Shown here one piece after another: positions 1-5,356 of a stretch of 5,356 nt of DNA (position 1 is the stretch's first letter; each line of letters begins with the position of its first letter). The notes under the pieces were generated by a model. That model made no database searches, had not been told where the DNA came from, and saw only the letters and a list, made by a program, of their open reading frames with translations. The position numbers were made by a program, and so were the translations under genes. Source of the DNA: an uncultured Bacteroidales bacterium (GTDB taxonomy: Bacteria > Bacteroidota > Bacteroidia > Bacteroidales > P3); contig ONOZ01000020.1 of assembly GCA_900319595.1 (NCBI GenBank), positions 1 through 5,356 on the forward strand. Direction: 5' to 3'.

Positions 1-55
1 GGCTGGCATCTGCAAGATACTCTTATTTTGGAATTATGCAGTATTGAGTAATTTA

Positions 56-1567
56 TTATTTGTTTAATTCAATCCTAAACGTAGTGCCTACATTTGGAGT
101 AGAAGTTTTGACGTATATTTTGCCTTTGTGATACTCCTCTATTATACGTTTAACCAACGACAAACCCAAGCCCCAACCACGTTTTTTTGTAGTAAATCCG
201 GGAGAAAAGATTTGTTTAAACTGATTTCTAAATAAACCCTTACCCGTATCGCTTACATCTAAATGAATATGCGTTGCCATATCTTCCAACTTTATAGTTA
301 TCGTACCATTACCCTCCATTGCATCTACAGAGTTTTTAATTAGATTCTCCAAAGTCCATTCAAACAATGGCTTATTTAGTGGTATTTCAAGTGGTTGGGA
401 GGGTAAATCTTTTAATTCAAAGTTTATTTTCTTCGGCACACGAGTCTGCATATAAGATACAATATTATTTATGGTTGCAACCAAATCCTGTAATTTCAAA
501 GCAGGTGTAGAGCCAATTTGAGAGAAACGCTGGGAAATCAAATTCAGTCGCCCAATATCTTTATCCATTTCTTTGCATGTTGCTTCGTTATCTGGGTTCA
601 TTCTTAATAATTCCGTCCAAGCCATAAGCGAAGAAATTGGAGTTCCTAATTGATGTGCCGTTTCTTTACTCATACCTATCCAAACGAAATTTTGTTCAGA
701 TACTTTCATTGTGCGAAATACCATGAAAAACAACAATACAACAATAAGCAATGCAAAGAAATAAAGTACAGGATAGTATTTCAAAAGTGTCAAAGTCGGA
801 CTTCGTTTATAATATATGTTGCAACGCTGTCCTGATGGCATGGTAATTTTTATTGGAGTATTGTCTTGCGTCATCTCTTTTATCGTCTGCAATTTTGCTT
901 CACCCTGTAACTTTTCCAAATGTATGTTACTTGATTCATAAATTTCGTTCGAAGAAGAATCTAATACAATTACAGGCACGAAAACAGTGTTATCGGTAAC
1001 TTCGTTCAACAAAGAATTAGTCAAATCAGACAACACCCCTTTTAATTCACTAAAAGCCTGAGTTTCGGTATAGTAAAGTTTGAATTTCATACCATAAACT
1101 TCATACTCAAAGGGCTTGTTTTGTGAAAATTTCTTTAACATATCGCCCGAAAGCACCTTTTGATTTTTATCTAAATCTACATTTTGTGAAAAAGTTATGT
1201 TATTAAACTCGTCTGCGATGATTACAGGTATGGATTTGTTGTCCATAATAATTTTAGTGTAGAATTTCAGTTTTGGAGAAGTCAAATCGGCGTCTAAACT
1301 TTGCGACATGATGATTTTATATGCCTCTATGAATTGTTGCAATCTCGTCTGTTCGCTCTCCGCCATCTTTTCATAAAACTTTTGAGTCTTTTCTAACAAT
1401 GCGGCTTTGTGCTTTACGGCGTTTGCCCACAACTCTATCTTTTTTTGTTCATCAACCCTCAAATTGTTTATCAATCCATTCATAGGTATAAACAAAACCA
1501 AAGCAACAATCATACCTACTAATAAGATATACCAGCCTATTCTTGGGTTTTTCAATAGTTTGTTCAT
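56..1567 (-). CDS. HAMP-less membrane sensor histidine kinase (Bacteroidota 'AHQLGTP' type)
   Basis: This is a two-component sensor kinase that should autophosphorylate a histidine and pass the phosphate to a response regulator; no regulator is in the window, so partner and signal are unknown. From the chosen start it is 503 residues. There is a transmembrane helix at about 11-31, then a long charged helical stretch and an extracytoplasmic sensor region to about 258, and a second transmembrane helix at about 260-284. The H-box ETAHQLGTP follows, with the phospho-acceptor His at 305. The ATPase domain has an N-box (NLIKNSVDA, Asn 412), G1 (DTGKG, 440-444), an F-box (FSPGFTTKK) and G2 (GWGLGL, 464-469), so the catalytic half looks intact. 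An in-frame ATG 36 bases upstream is rejected because the codons between are the -7 promoter element. The gene is divergent from dapA. Odd points are the Gln after the catalytic His, no HAMP, and a repeated sensor unit. Kinase identity is near certain; the signal is not inferable. Confidence 0.95.
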   Translation of the reverse strand: MNKLLKNPRIGWYILLVGMIVALVLFIPMNGLINNLRVDEQKKIELWANAVKHKAALLEKTQKFYEKMAESEQTRLQQFIEAYKIIMSQSLDADLTSPKLKFYTKIIMDNKSIPVIIADEFNNITFSQNVDLDKNQKVLSGDMLKKFSQNKPFEYEVYGMKFKLYYTETQAFSELKGVLSDLTNSLLNEVTDNTVFVPVIVLDSSSNEIYESSNIHLEKLQGEAKLQTIKEMTQDNTPIKITMPSGQRCNIYYKRSPTLTLLKYYPVLYFFALLIVVLLFFMVFRTMKVSEQNFVWIGMSKETAHQLGTPISSLMAWTELLRMNPDNEATCKEMDKDIGRLNLISQRFSQIGSTPALKLQDLVATINNIVSYMQTRVPKKINFELKDLPSQPLEIPLNKPLFEWTLENLIKNSVDAMEGNGTITIKLEDMATHIHLDVSDTGKGLFRNQFKQIFSPGFTTKKRGWGLGLSLVKRIIEEYHKGKIYVKTSTPNVGTTFRIELNK

Positions 1568-1589
1568 ATCAAATTGTAATAATTTTTTG

Positions 1590-1597
1590 CAAAGATA
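1590..1597 (-). promoter_or_regulatory. -7 promoter element (TATCTTTG) for the histidine kinase
   Basis: Read on the minus strand, TATCTTTG matches the Bacteroidota primary-sigma -7 consensus TAnnTTTG exactly. It lies 22 bases upstream of the ATG at 1567, so a transcript starting a few bases downstream of it would have a very short leader. I see no TTG-type -33 element at the usual distance, so the promoter may be weak or activator-dependent. This element is the main reason for choosing the ATG at 1567 over those at 1603 or 1600. Confidence 0.6.
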
Positions 1598-1620
1598 CAT
1601 CATATTTCAGATTTTTGTTG

Positions 1621-1628
1621 TAATTTTG
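1621..1628 (+). promoter_or_regulatory. -7 promoter element (TAATTTTG) for dapA
   Basis: TAATTTTG matches the Bacteroidota -7 consensus TAnnTTTG. It lies 32 bases upstream of the dapA ATG, implying a leader of about 25 bases. No convincing -33 TTG is found at the normal spacing; nearby TTG triplets are either adjacent to the element or about 31 bases away. It is separated by only 23 bases from the oppositely oriented -7 element of the kinase, so the two promoters probably interfere or share control. Confidence 0.5.
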
Positions 1629-1660
1629 GCAATCGTTTTAAAATAAATTTTAGTCAAAGT

Positions 1661-2545
1661 ATGAAAGATTTCAATGTAAAGGGAGTTGGAGTGGCACTTG
1701 TTACGCCTTTTGATAAACAAGGCAATGTAAATTTTATTGGATTAGAAAAACTAATAAATCATGTCATTGATGGTGGAGTAGATTACTTAGTTTGTTTGGG
1801 TACAACAAGCGAATATCCGACTTTGACCGAAAGAGAAAGAATTGCAATCAAAGAGTTTATTATTGAAACGAATAATAATAGAGTTCCTATCGTATTGGGA
1901 ATGGGTGGCAACAATACAACAGAATTGATAAACCACATAACAAAAATGGACTATCATGGAATAAGTGCCGTTTTGTCTGTTTCACCTTATTATAACAAGC
2001 CTTCACAAAAAGGACTTGCAGAACATTTTCGTTTGGTAGCCTCTTCGTGTCCATTACCTGTCATTATATACAATGTACCTGGTAGAACAGGTGGAAATAT
2101 TTCGGCAGAAACGACATTGAAACTTGCGGAGGAATGTCCAAATATAGTTGCAATTAAGGAAGCCAGTGGAAATATGACGCAGTGTATGGAAATACTTCGT
2201 CAAAAGCCAAAGGGATTTGAACTTTTGAGTGGAGAGGACGCATTGACTTTGCCTCTTATGAGTATGGGAGCAAAAGGAGTTATATCGGTTACCGCTAATG
2301 CTATGCCAAAACAAGTGAGCGAGATGGTCAATTTGGCTTCTAAAGATAATTGCAAAAAAGCCACCTTAATTCATAATCAACTTTTACCTCTAACTAATGC
2401 TTTGTTTGAAGAAGGTAACCCAAGCGGAGTAAAATCTGCTCTGGAAGTTTTGGGTATATGTCAAAACAATGTACGCTTACCACTAAGTAAAATATCTAAA
2501 ACATTGCATAATAAAATACAATCACTAATTAAAGAAATAAACTAA
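1661..2545 (+). CDS. dapA: 4-hydroxy-tetrahydrodipicolinate synthase (DapA)
   Basis: This cytoplasmic class I (Schiff-base) aldolase condenses pyruvate with aspartate-4-semialdehyde, the first committed step of the diaminopimelate/lysine pathway that feeds peptidoglycan. The 294-residue length is normal for the family and the TIM barrel looks complete. Visible active-site residues: the Thr-Thr pair in LGTT (48-49), the Tyr in PYYNKPSQ (111), the catalytic Tyr in YNVPGRTG (137) with the carboxylate-binding Arg (142), and the Schiff-base Lys in IKEASGN (166). The YNVPGRTG arginine together with the GTT motif favours DapA over related N-acetylneuraminate lyases or other family members. The C-terminal part includes SGEDALTLPLMSMGAKG (190-206). 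The segment after GTT reads SEYPTL where E. coli has GESATL, a mild variant. The start at 1661 is the only ATG compatible with the upstream promoter; there is no Shine-Dalgarno. fba follows 81 bases downstream on the same strand with no terminator between, so co-transcription is possible. Confidence 0.97.
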   Translation: MKDFNVKGVGVALVTPFDKQGNVNFIGLEKLINHVIDGGVDYLVCLGTTSEYPTLTERERIAIKEFIIETNNNRVPIVLGMGGNNTTELINHITKMDYHGISAVLSVSPYYNKPSQKGLAEHFRLVASSCPLPVIIYNVPGRTGGNISAETTLKLAEECPNIVAIKEASGNMTQCMEILRQKPKGFELLSGEDALTLPLMSMGAKGVISVTANAMPKQVSEMVNLASKDNCKKATLIHNQLLPLTNALFEEGNPSGVKSALEVLGICQNNVRLPLSKISKTLHNKIQSLIKEIN

Positions 2546-2626
2546 TAATCAAGTATATCAAGCAATCATTGAAAGAAAATTGCATAAATTTTAAATATAC
2601 ATAAAACAATAATAATTTTAATAAAA

Positions 2627-3619
2627 ATGGTAAATTACAAAGATTTAGGCTTAGTTAATTCAAGGGAATTATTCAAAAAAGCAATAAACGGAGGATACGC
2701 TATTCCGGCTTTTAATTTTAACAATTTAGAACAGTTACAAGCGATAATTCAAGCGTGTGTTGAGGCTCAGAGTCCCGTGATTTTGCAAGTTTCTTCGGGT
2801 GCAAGAAAATATGCTAATCAAACTCTATTGCGGTATATGGCACAAGGTGCTGTCGAATACGCAAAGGAATTAGGTTACGCCATACCTATCGTTTTACACT
2901 TAGACCATGGCGATACTTTTGAATTGTGTAAATCTTGTATTGACTATGGGTTCTCATCTGTTATGATTGATGGTTCTGCTCACTCTTATGATGAAAATGT
3001 GGAATTGACAAAAAAAGTTGTTGAATATGCACATAAATATGATGTTACAGTAGAAGGAGAATTGGGAGTATTAGCAGGAATTGAAGATGACGTAGTTGCA
3101 GCCTCTCATGTCTATACTCGTCCAGAGGATGTTGAAGATTTTGTAAATAAAACAGGAGTAGATTCTTTGGCAATCTCTATTGGGACATCTCATGGTGCGA
3201 ATAAATTTAAACCCGAACAATGCACAAGAAATGCTGATGGTATATTGGTTCCACCTCCTTTGAGATTTGATATTTTGAAAGAAATAGAAAAACGTATTCC
3301 AGGCTTCCCAATTGTGCTGCATGGCTCTTCGTCCGTACCACAAGATTTAGTAAAAAGTATAAACGAACATGGTGGAGCATTAAAAGACGCTATAGGAATA
3401 CCAGAGGACCAATTAAGAGAAGCAAGTAAGAGTGCCGTTTGTAAAATCAATATAGACTCTGACGGACGTTTGGCAATGACAGCAGCTGTCAGAGAAGTAT
3501 TGCAAGACAAACCAGCAGAATTTGACCCAAGAAAATATTTGGGACCAGCACGCGACAGACTAAAACAATTATATATACATAAATGTATAGATGTGCTAGG
3601 TTCAGCAAATCAAGCATAA
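2627..3619 (+). CDS. fba: Class II fructose-bisphosphate aldolase
   Basis: This zinc-dependent cytoplasmic aldolase reversibly splits fructose-1,6-bisphosphate into glyceraldehyde-3-phosphate and dihydroxyacetone phosphate, for glycolysis and gluconeogenesis. The 330-residue protein is full length and begins with the usual NSRELFKKAINGGYAIPAFN segment (11-30). Family motifs are in order: HLDHGD (91-96) with the catalytic Asp 93 and zinc ligand His 94; VEGELG (142-147); GTSHGANKF (186-194) with zinc ligand His 189; LHGSSS (231-236) with zinc ligand His 232; and the phosphate-binding NIDSD (275-279). The GTSHGANKF and LHGSS forms place it in the class II type widespread in bacteria rather than the class I Schiff-base aldolases. 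A tagatose-bisphosphate aldolase is the main alternative within the superfamily, but the motifs and core-gene setting favour fructose-bisphosphate. The start is preceded by A-rich DNA and no Shine-Dalgarno. The 81-base gap after dapA holds no exact TAnnTTTG element; the gene ends 35 bases before a strong terminator. Confidence 0.96.
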   Translation: MVNYKDLGLVNSRELFKKAINGGYAIPAFNFNNLEQLQAIIQACVEAQSPVILQVSSGARKYANQTLLRYMAQGAVEYAKELGYAIPIVLHLDHGDTFELCKSCIDYGFSSVMIDGSAHSYDENVELTKKVVEYAHKYDVTVEGELGVLAGIEDDVVAASHVYTRPEDVEDFVNKTGVDSLAISIGTSHGANKFKPEQCTRNADGILVPPPLRFDILKEIEKRIPGFPIVLHGSSSVPQDLVKSINEHGGALKDAIGIPEDQLREASKSAVCKINIDSDGRLAMTAAVREVLQDKPAEFDPRKYLGPARDRLKQLYIHKCIDVLGSANQA

Positions 3620-3654
3620 GAATAAATTCATTTTTCCATATACTTTAATGTTTG

Positions 3655-3695
3655 AAGCAGTGATGTGACTTTACATTAGTAACTCACTGCTTTTT
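3655..3695 (+). terminator. Rho-independent terminator after fba
   Basis: A perfect 9-base inverted repeat, AAGCAGTGA (3655-3663) with TCACTGCTT (3684-3692), runs into a T-tract at 3691-3695. Inside it, after a one-base bulge, GTGAC and GTAAC extend the stem with a single mismatch, leaving a loop of about nine bases. The stem plus T-run is a classic intrinsic terminator. It closes the fba (possibly dapA-fba) transcript and separates it from pyrG. The opposite strand lacks an equally good T-run, so it most likely acts in the plus direction only. Confidence 0.88.
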
Positions 3696-3777
3696 CTATT
3701 CCATAAAAATCTAAATCAAAAACTGGTAGAAACTAAAAATTATATATCAAAATTTTATTTTTCAAGGATATTTATAA

Positions 3778-3805
3778 TTTGAATGAAAAATTTTTATTAT
3801 CTTTG
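3778..3805 (+). promoter_or_regulatory. Bacteroidota-type promoter for pyrG
   Basis: TTTG at 3778-3781 and TATCTTTG at 3798-3805 match the -33 (TTTG) and -7 (TAnnTTTG) elements of Bacteroidota promoters. The spacing is 16 bases, slightly shorter than typical. The -7 box lies 33 bases upstream of the pyrG ATG, so the leader would be about 25-30 bases, too short for a classical attenuator or riboswitch. This is the best-formed promoter in the window, and the same TATCTTTGCA string occurs in front of the kinase. Confidence 0.68.
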
Positions 3806-3838
3806 CAACATCATTTTAAATTACATTGTATAATAGTT

Positions 3839-5356
3839 ATGATTAACGCTAAATATATTTTTGTTACAGGAGGAGTTACTTCCTCGTTAGGTAAAGGTAT
3901 TATATCGTCATCGCTTGCACTTTTACTAAAGTCAAGAGGGTTTAGAGTAACTAATCAAAAACTTGACCCATATATCAATGTTGATCCGGGAACTCTTAAT
4001 CCTTATGAACACGGAGAATGTTTTGTTACCCAAGATGGAGCAGAAACTGACTTGGATTTAGGACATTATGAACGCTTTACTAATGTCCGCACCTCGCAAG
4101 CAAACAACGTTACAACGGGTAGAATATATTCTTCGGTAATTGAAAAAGAAAGAAAAGGAGAATATCTTGGTAGTACTGTGCAAGTTATTCCACATATAAC
4201 AGATGAAATAAAGAATAGAATAAAGATTCTTGGTAATACTGGTAATTATGATTTTGTCATTACAGAAATAGGTGGCGTTGTCGGAGATATTGAAAGTTTG
4301 CCGTTCGTTGAAGCCGTTAGACAACTGAAAAGAGAATTTGGCAAAAACGCTATTGTTATACACTTAACTTTTGTTCCTTATTTGGCAGCCGCTGGAGAAT
4401 TAAAAACAAAACCTACCCAAAACAGCGTAAAAGATATGATGAGTATCGGAGTACAACCCGATATCATTGTATGTAGATGCGAAAAACCTCTGACTGAATC
4501 TGTAAAAGATAAAATTTCTTTGTTTTGTAATGTAGATAATAATAGTGTTATTGAATCCCTAGATGCTCCTACCATTTACGAAGTGCCTTTGCAAATGATG
4601 GCAGAAGGTCTGGATACACAGGTTTTACACTTAATGGGAATAACAAATGCTCCTGAACCAGACTTATCAAATTGGAAAAAGTTTTTGTATCGTTTAAACA
4701 ATCCTATCAACGAGATTACCATAGGTTTAGTAGGAAAATATGTAGAATTGCACGATGCCTATAAGTCCATAACAGAATCTTTCATTCACGCAAGTGCTAC
4801 AACTCAAACAAAAGTAAATATTCGTTGGATACATTCAGAAACATTGGAAGAAAATGATGATATTGCCAAAGAGGAATTAGAGGGTTTGGACGGAATATTA
4901 GTTGCTCCGGGCTTTGGCTCTCGTGGTATTCAAGGAAAATTAGTTGCTTGTAAATTTGCAAGAGAGAATGACATACCATTTCTTGGAATATGCTTAGGAA
5001 TGCAATGTGCGGTTATAGAATTTGCAAGGAATGTTTTAGGTTTTAAAGGTGCTAACAGCGTAGAAATGCAACCCGCAACACCATATCCTGTCATTGATAT
5101 GATGGAAGAACAAAAGAAAATATCTAATTTCGGACATACTATGCGTTTGGGCAACTATCCTTGTCATTTATCTGAAAGCAGTAAAGTATTTTCTGCTTAT
5201 GGCAAAACAGATATTGAGGAAAGACACAGACATCGCTATGAATTTAATAACAAATATAAAGACGATTTTGCAAAAGCAGGTATGATTACAACAGGAATAA
5301 ATCCTGATACTTCTTTAGTTGAAGTTGTGGAAATTCCTTCGCATCCTTTCTATGTA
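3839..5356 (+). CDS. pyrG: CTP synthase (glutamine-hydrolysing), 3' end cut by window
   Basis: PyrG makes CTP from UTP, ATP and glutamine, the last step of de novo pyrimidine nucleotide synthesis, in the cytoplasm. The open frame gives 506 residues without a stop; bacterial PyrG is usually about 535-545, so roughly 30 are missing at the window edge. The N-terminal synthetase domain has KYIFVTGGVTSSLGKGI (5-21) with the ATP P-loop, KLDPYINVDPGT (41-52), DGAETDLDLGHYERF (66-80, Mg-binding Asp 73), GSTVQVIPHIT (111-121), EIGG..GDIES (143-153, metal-binding Glu 143) and the UTP/CTP site KTKPTQ (189-194). The C-terminal glutamine amidotransferase domain has GLVGKYVELHDAYKS (296-310), an oxyanion strand APGFG (356-360), the nucleophile Cys 385 in GICLGMQ, and RHRHRYE (462-468). 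The His and Glu of the catalytic triad, expected just after the final SHPFYV, lie beyond the window. Position 147 is Val where E. coli has Thr. It starts at ATG 3839, has its own promoter and is insulated from fba by a terminator. Confidence 0.97.
   Translation, partial: MINAKYIFVTGGVTSSLGKGIISSSLALLLKSRGFRVTNQKLDPYINVDPGTLNPYEHGECFVTQDGAETDLDLGHYERFTNVRTSQANNVTTGRIYSSVIEKERKGEYLGSTVQVIPHITDEIKNRIKILGNTGNYDFVITEIGGVVGDIESLPFVEAVRQLKREFGKNAIVIHLTFVPYLAAAGELKTKPTQNSVKDMMSIGVQPDIIVCRCEKPLTESVKDKISLFCNVDNNSVIESLDAPTIYEVPLQMMAEGLDTQVLHLMGITNAPEPDLSNWKKFLYRLNNPINEITIGLVGKYVELHDAYKSITESFIHASATTQTKVNIRWIHSETLEENDDIAKEELEGLDGILVAPGFGSRGIQGKLVACKFARENDIPFLGICLGMQCAVIEFARNVLGFKGANSVEMQPATPYPVIDMMEEQKKISNFGHTMRLGNYPCHLSESSKVFSAYGKTDIEERHRHRYEFNNKYKDDFAKAGMITTGINPDTSLVEVVEIPSHPFYV

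Noticed and set aside
10..41. CTGCA...TGCAG inverted repeat as a terminator for the kinase.
   Set aside because: The stem is only 5 bases with a 22-base loop and no T-tract follows on either strand.
1..55. Possible gene fragment at the left edge: a plus-strand frame ending in TAA at 49-51 (or TGA at 43-45 in another frame), or a minus-strand start ATG at 9-7 reading M-P-A.
   Set aside because: At most 17 codons are available in any frame and none has a recognisable motif. All three plus frames stop soon after the edge, so the choice cannot be made from this window.
1407..1646. 79-codon plus-strand open frame opposite the kinase N-terminus.
   Set aside because: It is antisense to the TM1 and early sensor coding region; its composition is what the complement of that region would give, with no family motif.
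2585..2592. TAAATTTT as a -7 promoter element for fba.
   Set aside because: It misses the final G of TAnnTTTG, and the nearest upstream TTG (2569-2571) is only 13 bases away, so it was kept as a possibility in the operon finding rather than called.
3071..3510. Minus-strand open frames of 90 and 106 codons within fba.
   Set aside because: They lie wholly inside a well-conserved aldolase gene, overlap each other, and show no recognisable domain or start signal.
3696..3838. Riboswitch or CTP-sensing attenuator in the pyrG leader.
   Set aside because: The predicted transcribed leader is only about 30 bases, lacks a run of G at the likely start, and has no hairpin plus T-run before the ATG.
4058..5154. 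Minus-strand open frames within pyrG (several of 60-101 codons).
   Set aside because: They are antisense to intact PyrG motifs throughout; no promoter or protein family features.

Overview
This window reads as a chromosomal housekeeping segment from an AT-rich member of the Bacteroidota, probably Bacteroidales-like. Three things point there. No start codon has a Shine-Dalgarno sequence; the starts are preceded only by A/T-rich DNA. Three start regions carry the Bacteroidota -7 promoter element TAnnTTTG. The histidine kinase has the 'ETAHQLGTP' H-box that I associate with this phylum. The phylum assignment is inference from these signs, not a database result.

Layout: (1) Positions 1-55 are a gene end or spacer with no callable gene. 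(2) 56-1567, minus strand: a membrane sensor histidine kinase with no partner response regulator in view. (3) 1568-1660: a short divergent intergenic region with back-to-back -7 elements. (4) 1661-2545, plus: dapA, 4-hydroxy-tetrahydrodipicolinate synthase. (5) 2627-3619, plus: class II fructose-bisphosphate aldolase, followed by a clear intrinsic terminator at 3655-3695. (6) 3696-3838: an AT-rich leader with a good Bacteroidota-type promoter. (7) 3839 to the window end, plus: pyrG, CTP synthase, cut off about 30 residues before its expected C-terminus.

The plus-strand genes serve separate core pathways: lysine/diaminopimelate (cell wall), glycolysis/gluconeogenesis, and pyrimidine nucleotides. 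dapA and fba may be one transcript, since I see no terminator between them and a strong one after fba. pyrG appears to be its own transcription unit. The kinase is transcribed away from dapA and shares only the divergent control region with it.

I found no mobile element, CRISPR array, tRNA/rRNA, riboswitch or defence-like system, and no sign of an undescribed multi-gene system. The points most worth a second look are in the kinase: an apparent tandem duplication in its extracytoplasmic sensor, a H-box with glutamine in place of the usual acidic residue, the lack of a HAMP domain, and an upstream in-frame start that is actually the translated promoter.
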